DNA of 5,280 nucleotides, from NCBI GenBank assembly GCA_003223895.1, contig QHXD01000302.1, forward strand, positions 1-5,280, read 5' to 3'. Shown here in pieces: positions 1-5,280 of this stretch. Made by a program: the position numbers and the translations under genes. This DNA is from Acidobacteriota bacterium (lineage in GTDB: Bacteria > Acidobacteriota > Terriglobia > 20CM-2-55-15). The notes beneath the pieces are model-generated. The model saw only the letters and a program-made list of their open reading frames with translations. It was not told the origin of the DNA and searched no databases. Within the stretch, counting starts at the first letter, position 1, and each line of letters opens with the position of its first letter.

Positions 1-2087
1 TGATGGGTCTTCACCGAGGTGTACCCGGCGCAGCCCAAACCGATCGGGACGGCATTCTCCGAGTTGACGTCGACGAGCGCCCGGACCCGCTTCCCTCTCC
101 AAGCCTCACTCGCGAGCTGGAGCGTGAGTATCGGGCCGTCGTGGAAGAAATTCTGGAGCTCCGCGGAGATGACGGCCGTCTCAGCGCCTTTGTGCGCTCG
201 ATCACCCATCCGGGAGCCCTTGCCGATACGGCCGGCTACTCCCCGGATTTGAATGTCGCGCAGAAAATCGAACTATTGGAAACGCTCGACGTCGTCGACC
301 GCTTGAAGCTGGCACTGCGCCTTCAACAGGAGCGGCTTACCGAACTCAATGTTCGCAAGCGCATTCGGAACGAGGTGGAGTCCGGCGCGCAGAAGCAGCA
401 ACGGGACTATTTTCTGCGCCGGCAGATGGAAGCTATCCGCAAGGAGCTTGGCGAGACCGACGGTTCGGTTATCGACGAGTATCAGAAAAAGATTGCTGCC
501 GCACAAATGCCCGAGCAGGTCCAGCGGCAGGCAGAACGTGAACTTGGGCGGCTGGAGCGGATGGGCGACTCGAACGCCGAAGCATCCATGATCCGAACCT
601 ATCTCGACTGGCTGCTGGCCGTGCCCTGGTCCGAACGTTCCGAAGAGCGGCTTGATCCGAAGTACGCGAAAGAAGTATTGGATACCGATCATGCCGGTCT
701 TGACGATGTAAAGCGACGAATCACGGAGTACCTGGCCGTCCGTAAGCTCCGCACTGAGCGTGGTCTCACGGACAATCGACGGTCGGGCGCCATTCTGACA
801 TTGATCGGACCGCCGGGAACCGGCAAGACCTCGATCGGCGAATCGATCGCTCGAGCCACCGGCCGAAAGTTCGTCCGGATGTCTTTGGGTGGTGTTCGCG
901 ACGAAGCCGAGATCCGTGGTCATCGCCGCACTTATATCGGAGCCTTGCCCGGCCGTATCGTGCGCGCTCTGCGCGATGCCGGCACGATGAATCCAGTGAT
1001 CATGCTCGACGAAGTCGATAAGCTCGGCGCCGACTGGCGTGGCGATCCGTCGGCAGCGCTGCTCGAAGTATTGGATCCAGCGCAGAATCACGCCTTCCAG
1101 GATCACTACCTGGATGTTGAGCTCGATCTGTCGCATGTGATGTTCATCGCCACGGCAAACGTGGCCGAAACGATTCCCGGCCCACTTCTCGATCGCATGG
1201 AGGTTATCCGCTTCGACGGATACACCACCGATGAGAAGGTGGCGATCGCGCGGGGCTACTTGTGGCCCCGCCAAATTGAACGCCATGGTCTGCGCCCGGA
1301 CGAAGTGACAGTGGACGATGCCGTTCTGCGGCTGGTCGTAACCGACTACACGCGAGAGGCCGGAGTCCGCCAGCTCGAACGCGAGCTGGGCACAGTGCTC
1401 CGCAAGACTGCGACGGTGATCGCATCGGGCGATCGGCAGATCCCAGTACTTATTGATTTCGCCACCGTCCGCGAAGCACTCGGTCGAGCGAAGTTCCGCC
1501 ACGAGGCTGCGGCACGGACAGCTACGCCTGGCGTAGCCACCGGCCTCGCCGTTACGGGTGCCGGCGGTGACGTGCTGTTTGTCGAAGCGGCATCAATGGC
1601 CGGCAGAGGTGGGCTGGTGCTCACCGGTCAACTGGGCGACGTCATGAGAGAGTCTGCCCGTATTGCATTGACGTACGTGCAGAGTCACGCTTCCGAGTTA
1701 GGTATCGACGAACAGGTCTTCGATGGCCGGGAGTTTCATGTGCACGTACCCGCCGGGGCTATTCCCAAAGACGGACCCAGTGCCGGAATCACAATGGTTG
1801 CAGCGATCGCTTCGTTATTGATGGGAAAGCCCGTAAAAAGCACGATCGGTATGACGGGTGAAGTGACACTGCAAGGCCGAGTCCTTCCGATCGGCGGCCT
1901 GAAACAGAAAGTGATGGCAGCCCAGGCGGCGGGATTAACCGAGGTCATCTTTCCAGAGGACAACAAACCTGACCTGGACGATCTGCCTTCCGATGTGCGC
2001 GAACACATGCAATTCCACGCGGTGCACTCGATCGACGAAGTGCTCAGTCTTGCGCTGGAGCCGAGTGAGGTCGCGATGATCGCGTAG
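1..2087 (+). CDS. lon: Lon (LonA) ATP-dependent serine protease, N-terminus cut by window edge
   Basis: This is endopeptidase La, a cytoplasmic homo-oligomeric AAA+ protease that unfolds and degrades misfolded and short-lived regulatory proteins. Residues are numbered from the ATG at position 3, which is not the real start because the frame is open to the edge. Residues 1-30 look like the end of the N-terminal substrate-binding domain, and about 35-245 are the helical/coiled-coil region. The AAA+ module follows, with Walker A GPPGTGKT at 269-276, Walker B VIMLDE at 332-337, sensor-1 ATAN at 383-386, an arginine-finger candidate R398 in LLDRME, and sensor-2 in REAGVRQLER at 451-460. The protease domain has S593 in PKDGPSAG and K636 in GGLKQK. 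These are 43 residues apart, as are E. coli S679 and K722, so roughly 86-90 residues are missing. Every catalytic motif is intact and the stop is TAG. The family call is certain; the actinobacterial/Chloroflexi-like flavour is an impression. Confidence 0.97.
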   Translation, partial: MGLHRGVPGAAQTDRDGILRVDVDERPDPLPSPSLTRELEREYRAVVEEILELRGDDGRLSAFVRSITHPGALADTAGYSPDLNVAQKIELLETLDVVDRLKLALRLQQERLTELNVRKRIRNEVESGAQKQQRDYFLRRQMEAIRKELGETDGSVIDEYQKKIAAAQMPEQVQRQAERELGRLERMGDSNAEASMIRTYLDWLLAVPWSERSEERLDPKYAKEVLDTDHAGLDDVKRRITEYLAVRKLRTERGLTDNRRSGAILTLIGPPGTGKTSIGESIARATGRKFVRMSLGGVRDEAEIRGHRRTYIGALPGRIVRALRDAGTMNPVIMLDEVDKLGADWRGDPSAALLEVLDPAQNHAFQDHYLDVELDLSHVMFIATANVAETIPGPLLDRMEVIRFDGYTTDEKVAIARGYLWPRQIERHGLRPDEVTVDDAVLRLVVTDYTREAGVRQLERELGTVLRKTATVIASGDRQIPVLIDFATVREALGRAKFRHEAAARTATPGVATGLAVTGAGGDVLFVEAASMAGRGGLVLTGQLGDVMRESARIALTYVQSHASELGIDEQVFDGREFHVHVPAGAIPKDGPSAGITMVAAIASLLMGKPVKSTIGMTGEVTLQGRVLPIGGLKQKVMAAQAAGLTEVIFPEDNKPDLDDLPSDVREHMQFHAVHSIDEVLSLALEPSEVAMIA

Positions 2088-2118
2088 ACGCAGCGCTCCA
2101 CGGGGATCTCAACGGAAT

Positions 2119-2151
2119 GTTACAGACTTGTTAACGTACAGTTAAAAATTG
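2119..2151 (+). repeat. Three GTTA half-sites phased at 11 bp upstream of the TPR gene
   Basis: GTTA occurs at 2119, 2130 and 2141, giving three direct 11-base units: GTTACAGACTT, GTTAACGTACA and GTTAAAAATTG. One repeat per helical turn is the layout used by OmpR/PhoB-type response regulators. The last two units also read TTAA-N7-TTAA (2131-2145), the spacing of the alphaproteobacterial CtrA box, and TTAAC-N5-GTTAA is a dyad. The repeats overlap the proposed -35 region, so a bound protein could affect transcription of the TPR gene. The binding protein is unknown and the motif is short and AT-rich, so chance is possible. Confidence 0.35.
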
Positions 2152-2158
2152 CTATCAA
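2131..2158 (+). promoter_or_regulatory. Candidate promoter with extended -10 for the TPR gene
   Basis: In a locally AT-rich stretch, TTAACG (2131-2136) matches four of six bases of the -35 consensus. After a 16-base spacer comes TATCAA (2153-2158), which also matches four of six -10 bases and is preceded by TGC (2150-2152), forming an extended -10. Transcription would start near 2165, leaving a leader of about 35 bases before the ATG at 2200. The consensus is the housekeeping sigma-70 type; use in this organism is inferred. Confidence 0.4.
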
Positions 2159-2199
2159 TTTGATCGTCCATCGAGTACAAAGAAATCGATAAGGCGATC

Positions 2200-2949
2200 A
2201 TGAGCAAATCAGCATTCCTTACCGGGTTCTGTCTTGTGTTATTCGTCGTTGCTCCGCCGAGCAAAGCGGCGGCTCAGACGCGCAAAGCGACCGCGGCCTC
2301 ATACGTCGAACTGGGTGACAAGTGGGCTCAACACGAAGACTTTGACCGGGCGATTTCCGCTTACAACATTGCACTCGAGTTCGCGCCCGACTTCGCTCCC
2401 GCCTATTTCAAGCGCGGTATCGCCCAACAGGCCCGCGGCGATTTCTTCAAGGCAATCGCGGATTACACCAGGACGCTGGAAATCGTTCCCCGATGGGCGG
2501 AAGCATACGGCAATCGCGGATACGCTCGGGCAATGCAGCAGGATGTGGAGGAGGCTTTGGCCGACTGGGCTGCAGCGCTCGAAATCAATCCAAACTTGAC
2601 GAACGTTTTCTATAACAGAGCCAATCTCCGGCTTAACCAGGGTGACCTGGACGGCGCCGTGGCCGACTATGACAAGGCACTGGAGCGCGATCCCGACTAC
2701 GTGATGGCGTACAACAATCGGGGAATTGCGAAGCTCGGAAAAGGGGACATCGAGGCAGCACTCGCGGACTTCAATCACGCGATCAAGATCAATTCACGTT
2801 ACCCCGAAGCCTACGCGAATCGTGGATTTGTTTTGTTGCAGCAAGGAAAGAGAATCGAAGCCGACCACGACTTCACGCGATCCATGACATTAAAACCTTC
2901 CGTCAGACCTTTTATAGAGAGACGCATCGTCGAAATCAGCCAACAGTAA
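2200..2949 (+). CDS. Exported tetratricopeptide-repeat (TPR) protein, six repeats
   Basis: This 249-residue protein has a Sec-type signal peptide at residues 1-25: a basic start (MSK), a hydrophobic core (FLTGFCLVLFVVA), and an AAA|Q cleavage site after A25. Cys11 follows Phe, so it is not a lipobox. Almost all of the mature protein is TPR: six repeats of exactly 34 residues begin near 34, 68, 102, 136, 170 and 204, with recurring AYxNRG, G-D and ALxxxP positions. TPR solenoids are protein-binding scaffolds, and no catalytic domain is present, so the specific role and partner are unknown. ATG 2200 is the only standard start after the in-frame TGA at 2161-2163. A modest ribosome site, TAAGG (2190-2194), lies five bases upstream. 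The gene sits 112 bases after lon and behind its own promoter-like region, so it is probably a separate transcription unit. It likely acts in the periplasm or outside the cell. Confidence 0.9.
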   Translation: MSKSAFLTGFCLVLFVVAPPSKAAAQTRKATAASYVELGDKWAQHEDFDRAISAYNIALEFAPDFAPAYFKRGIAQQARGDFFKAIADYTRTLEIVPRWAEAYGNRGYARAMQQDVEEALADWAAALEINPNLTNVFYNRANLRLNQGDLDGAVADYDKALERDPDYVMAYNNRGIAKLGKGDIEAALADFNHAIKINSRYPEAYANRGFVLLQQGKRIEADHDFTRSMTLKPSVRPFIERRIVEISQQ

Positions 2950-2985
2950 GCATAGCCAGTTGCCTCGTGGTCCCTTCAGGCGGCC

Positions 2986-3195
2986 ATGCGGGCATATCAT
3001 GCCGGCGACATCATGCCCATAACGCTTGCCGCTGCCAGCTATGCCGGTCTTTCGAAAGATCTCGAATTCGATATGAGCTGGATGACCGAACAAGATCAGG
3101 CGGCTGTGCAGAAAGCGGTTCAGCAAGTCGTCGCAGTCGCGGACCGGATCCATCGCCTTGGGTACGATGTTTTGAACAGTACGGGACGCGTTTAA
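2986..3195 (+). CDS. Doubtful small ORF, 69 residues, unknown function
   Basis: I do not recognise this product. The frame opens after an in-frame TAG at 2953-2955, and possible ATG starts lie at 2986, 3013, 3073 and 3082. The purine-rich AGGCGG at 2978-2983 is only two bases from the first ATG, too close for a normal ribosome site, and the other starts have none that is clear. The second half (about residues 33-65) would form a Gln/Val/Ala-rich amphipathic helix (MTEQDQAAVQKAVQQVV), soluble and without membrane segment or cysteines. Third-position bases show only a mild GC preference. It starts 36 bases after the TPR gene, and its TAA (3193-3195) overlaps the first of two dyads. It could be a true small gene, the tail of a decayed gene, or a chance frame. 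Confidence 0.27.
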   Translation: MRAYHAGDIMPITLAAASYAGLSKDLEFDMSWMTEQDQAAVQKAVQQVVAVADRIHRLGYDVLNSTGRV

Positions 3196-3212
3196 ACGTC
3201 ACTTTTCTGACG
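3194..3212. repeat. Dyad copy 1: CGTCA-N6-TGACG
   Basis: AAACGTCACTTTTCTGACG contains five-base inverted arms, CGTCA (3197-3201) and TGACG (3208-3212), around a six-base centre. It matches the second copy at 3226-3244 in 16 of 19 bases. The symmetry fits a site for a dimeric DNA-binding protein or a short hairpin. No T-run follows, so it is not a typical terminator. Confidence 0.55.
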
Positions 3213-3225
3213 CGATTCCTACCTA

Positions 3226-3244
3226 AAACGTCAATGTTTTGACG
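3226..3244. repeat. Dyad copy 2: CGTCAA-TGTT-TTGACG
   Basis: AAACGTCAATGTTTTGACG has six-base perfect inverted arms, CGTCAA (3229-3234) and TTGACG (3239-3244), around TGTT. It begins exactly 32 bases after copy 1, about three helical turns, so both would face the same side of the helix. All three differences from copy 1 lie in the centre while both arms are kept, which suggests the arms matter. No promoter is obvious beside it. Confidence 0.55.
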
Positions 3245-3517
3245 AAGATATCGATTGCAATCCCACCTCGACCTCGTAGAACCATCAACTTAGTGAATGG
3301 CCTGTAGCGTGCACTCATAAAAGTGCCACGGACGGTAGGGCCAAGGAAGGCAGAGACAAGCGCAAGACGCTCTTGAGCAAGAAGCTGCACGGCCACCCAC
3401 GATTGGAAGGAATCCGATGAAGGGCGGCCAGGGAACACACTCCCCTCTATTACTTATGGAAGGGGCGGTCATTCAAGATGAATTGATCGCCTCACTCCTT
3501 TACGCCAGCAAAACACG
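3245..3517. other. Convergent intergenic region without a convincing gene
   Basis: This stretch lies between the second dyad and the stop of the minus-strand PEGA gene, and I see no well-supported gene in it. It has a hairpin at 3308-3330 (CGTGCACT, loop CATAAA, AGTGC-C-ACG, one bulged C). It also has the CCCCT/AGGGG hairpin listed separately and a weak ATTCA-AGA-TGAAT stem at 3471-3483. No T-run follows any of them. A minus-strand open frame at 3438-3223 (71 codons from a GTG) contains a short stretch resembling ABC-permease sequence, but no start signal supports it. Confidence 0.5.
3442..3465 (-). terminator. Weak terminator-like hairpin downstream of the PEGA gene
   Basis: Arms CCCCT (3442-3446) and AGGGG (3461-3465) extend inward by four more pairs with one bulged A, closing a five-base loop (3451-3455). 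The stem lies 53-76 bases past the PEGA stop codon on the transcribed minus strand. It is followed there by AGTGTGTT rather than a clean U-run, and the inner T-G wobble becomes an A-C mismatch in minus-strand RNA. Factor-independent termination here is only a possibility. Confidence 0.2.
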
Positions 3518-5280
3518 CTATCGCTGACCCGCCTGCATGATACCCGCCCGCACTTTCCTGAACTCCTCGATCGCTTGCTGCATCCCGGTGGCCTTGGTGG
3601 TCGGTGATGCATCGCTTTGGCGGTACTTGAGTTTCCAATTCGAAACCTTACCGGCAGGGCCGGGACTTAGTCTTTTCACGGCCAGGCTATCGCCGTCGCG
3701 CCGCGCGTCAAATTGTTGAACGTTCCCTGCGTCGCCGGGGGTGCCGGCCAGATCATAGGGAATCTGGAAGTTATCCGCCGGTCTTTCCGAGCTGGCGTAT
3801 TCGATACCGAAGCCATCAATCGTCAGGATCCCGTTGCAGCTACCGAACGAGTGGCCATGGCTGACCGGGTACTGCCGGCTGTCCAGGAGTCGCTGCAACC
3901 CCGGCAACCAGGTCCTGATTTTGCCGGACAGCGCAGTCAATTCCGGATTGCTGCCGAAGGTAGCCACCGCCTCAATCATCTTTTGAGAGAGGTCGAGATC
4001 AGCGCGCACGTCCGTCGCGGCTTTACGACTCGTCAGGGCTTGCACCAATCGGCTCGACTGAATCAGCCGGCCGGCCTCTTGTGTCGCCAGCTGAAGGCTC
4101 ACGGTGCGAAGATCCCGCGCTCGGACGACGAGACGTTCTGCGTCACGGCTGAGTTCGCCTGATGAAGTTCCACTCAGTTGGACGATTGTCGAAGCCAGCT
4201 GCGCAGAAGAATCCTCGAGCGGCAGAACGTACCGCTTCTGCGCAAAAGCGGTCTCCATTCTCTGAGCTGTCTGTGTGATGGTCACTTCGACCGGGCGTGG
4301 CGGCGCAGTCGGTGTCGTTGGTGTTGGAGTTGGCGTTGGAGTTGGAACTGGAGTTGGCAGATTCGTCCGAACCGTTACCGGCGGGGCGTTCTTAACGATG
4401 TTGGGAATCCGGGCGTCACTTGGGAAGTCGATACGGGCGATATCGCCATACTTCTGGCAGTCTGGCGTTAGCGCCTGACACTTTTCCTGAAGCAGACTAA
4501 TCACCTTCGATGCAATGTCTCTAGCCTGCGCCTGATAATAATTTTGTTCCGCGGGGAAGCTCTCGATCAGCCGTTTCAGCAGCGTCAATGCCCCACCGGC
4601 CTCCGAGTTGAGGAATAGTTTCTTTTGTTTTGCTCCAGCAATTTGAGCTTTCAGGTTATCCAACGACCCCGCCTGCCTTTGCCGGATTACCTCATCCTCG
4701 GGGTCAACCCTGTTTATCGCTTCCAGGACCAGCTGTTCTTTACTGGTTCCCGTCTGCAGGCCGGACAGCTTCTCCATCAGGTTCGCTTTGAGTTGTCCCT
4801 TCAGGTTCGTCGCCTGACCGCGAGGTTCGCTCTGATCGGCAGAGCTTCCAAGTACCTGGTTTATGGCTCCGACAAACTGGTCGATTTCCGGCAGGAAGTC
4901 GCCGCTCTCAGGAAGCATTTGCGAGAGCCGCTCATACGAGAGCTGCGCCCGTTGAACGGCCTCCTGGTCGGGCGACGGAGGTACTTTCGTCAAGACAATG
5001 CCCGAAAGGTTGTAGTCCGTTTTTCCTGGTTCCAGAGTCAGGACTTGCTCGTAATCGATGTATCCGGGGAACACAACCTTGATTGAGATTTGTTGTGCCG
5101 CAGACGGAAGCTGGATGGATTCCTTATAGGGTGTAATCCCCTTCTCCTGATTCGCAATGAAGACCCGGGCTCCGGTTGGGACCGAATCGACCGTCAGCTG
5201 TGCCACCTTCGGGCCAGTGGATTTGATGACTGTGTAAACGCCGTATCCCAAAGTGAGAGCCACCACCAGCGCTGCGATGC
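3518..5280 (-). CDS. Membrane-anchored PEGA-domain protein, N-terminus cut by window edge
   Basis: The frame runs open to the right edge, so the start is not seen. A GTG at 5266-5264 falls inside a transmembrane helix (IAALVVALTLGYGVYTVI) and is unlikely to be the start. Numbering from that GTG gives 582 residues here. The helix ends near 14. A PEGA domain spans about 21-92, with VDSVPTGARVFI, a GITP turn and VFPGYIDYEQVLTLEPGK; this small beta domain is found in extracytoplasmic parts of envelope proteins. Residues 100-290 are mostly helical, with Cys263 and Cys270. A Pro/Thr linker covers 304-324 and a second helical region about 327-460. A C-terminal module from 468 begins VSHGHSFGSCNGIL. 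In many bacteria a Ser/Thr kinase domain precedes the helix in such proteins; that would lie outside the window and is inference. Topology is probably N-in with the bulk outside. The TAG stop is at 3520-3518, converging on the TPR gene. Confidence 0.85.
   Translation of the reverse strand, partial: IAALVVALTLGYGVYTVIKSTGPKVAQLTVDSVPTGARVFIANQEKGITPYKESIQLPSAAQQISIKVVFPGYIDYEQVLTLEPGKTDYNLSGIVLTKVPPSPDQEAVQRAQLSYERLSQMLPESGDFLPEIDQFVGAINQVLGSSADQSEPRGQATNLKGQLKANLMEKLSGLQTGTSKEQLVLEAINRVDPEDEVIRQRQAGSLDNLKAQIAGAKQKKLFLNSEAGGALTLLKRLIESFPAEQNYYQAQARDIASKVISLLQEKCQALTPDCQKYGDIARIDFPSDARIPNIVKNAPPVTVRTNLPTPVPTPTPTPTPTTPTAPPRPVEVTITQTAQRMETAFAQKRYVLPLEDSSAQLASTIVQLSGTSSGELSRDAERLVVRARDLRTVSLQLATQEAGRLIQSSRLVQALTSRKAATDVRADLDLSQKMIEAVATFGSNPELTALSGKIRTWLPGLQRLLDSRQYPVSHGHSFGSCNGILTIDGFGIEYASSERPADNFQIPYDLAGTPGDAGNVQQFDARRDGDSLAVKRLSPGPAGKVSNWKLKYRQSDASPTTKATGMQQAIEEFRKVRAGIMQAGQR
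4323..4358 (-). repeat. Six tandem hexamers encoding a Pro-Thr linker
   Basis: On the plus strand the units read GTTGGA, GTTGGC, GTTGGA, GTTGGA, ACTGGA and GTTGGC, with a degenerate continuation to the left (GTTGGT at 4317-4322). Read on the minus strand they encode the alternating Pro-Thr/Pro-Val stretch of the PEGA protein, near residues 304-316. Because units are six bases, slippage would lengthen or shorten the linker by two residues without shifting the frame. Its likely role is an extended flexible spacer between two helical regions. Confidence 0.8.

Noticed and set aside
3..5. ATG as the start of Lon
   Set aside because: About 86-90 residues of the N-terminal domain would be missing by alignment to E. 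coli S679/K722/K362, and the frame is open to the edge, so this is an internal methionine.
273..1502. A 409-codon open frame on the minus strand inside lon
   Set aside because: It is fully antisense to a gene with every Lon motif intact, shows no recognisable domain, and such long shadow frames are common opposite GC-rich genes.
2131..2145. A definite CtrA-binding box
   Set aside because: The spacing TTAA-N7-TTAA fits, but nothing in the window shows the host is an alphaproteobacterium, and the motif is easily formed in AT-rich DNA.
2230..2235. Lipobox at Cys11 of the TPR protein
   Set aside because: The residue before Cys is Phe and the hydrophobic core continues after it; AAA|Q at 25/26 is a better cleavage site.
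2990..3018. GGGCAT...ATGCCC inverted repeat as a terminator after the TPR gene
   Set aside because: The pairing is interrupted (GGCAT-ATC-ATGCC plus a second ATGCCC further on) and no T-run follows.
3223..3438. Minus-strand 71-codon ORF downstream of the PEGA gene
   Set aside because: It has a GTG start, no ribosome site, weak codon bias and an end inside the dyad region. Only a 16-residue segment looks family-like, so it is kept as a finding rather than a gene.
4178..5086. Plus-strand open frames opposite the PEGA gene (for example 4625-5086)
   Set aside because: They are antisense to a frame with a clear PEGA domain and linker, and their products are Arg/Trp-rich or featureless.
5264..5266. 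GTG as the start of the PEGA protein
   Set aside because: It lies within a hydrophobic helix whose first residues (IAAL) are encoded upstream, and the frame stays open to the window edge.

Overview
The window reads as ordinary bacterial chromosome of moderately high GC content, with AT-rich intergenic patches. It holds two genes cut by the window edges, one complete gene, one doubtful small ORF and about 570 bases of mostly non-coding sequence. No rRNA, tRNA, CRISPR array, insertion sequence or phage gene was seen. The phylum cannot be fixed from this sequence. A PEGA protein with a proline/threonine linker and an HxHxFGxCxGxL-type C-terminal module recalls proteins I associate with Acidobacteria and similar soil phyla. 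The Lon protein has features (GLHRGVPGAA near its start, then LWPRQIERHGL) that recall the actinobacterial/Chloroflexi-like Lon branch. Both are impressions from memory, not searches.

Layout. Positions 1-2087 (+) are most of a Lon (LonA) ATP-dependent protease. By alignment to the E. coli active-site residues, about 86-90 N-terminal residues lie outside the window. A 112-base AT-rich gap follows, with a plausible extended -10 promoter and three GTTA repeats spaced exactly 11 bases apart. Positions 2200-2949 (+) encode a complete 249-residue exported protein made of six uninterrupted 34-residue TPR repeats. Positions 2950-3517 hold a doubtful 69-codon ORF, two near-identical 16-bp dyads set 32 bases apart, and several weak hairpins. 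Positions 5280-3518 (-) are the C-terminal part of a membrane-anchored PEGA protein whose N-terminus, possibly a Ser/Thr kinase domain, lies beyond the right edge.

Relationships. lon and the TPR gene are co-directional but are probably separate transcription units, because the TPR gene has its own promoter-like region. The PEGA gene converges on them, so 2950-3517 is a convergent intergenic region. Lon acts in cytoplasmic protein quality control, while the TPR and PEGA products are envelope or periplasmic proteins likely to work through protein-protein contacts. Nothing seen ties the three into one pathway. I found no convincing undescribed system. The best leads are the paired dyads at 3194-3244 and the 11-bp-phased repeats at 2119-2151.
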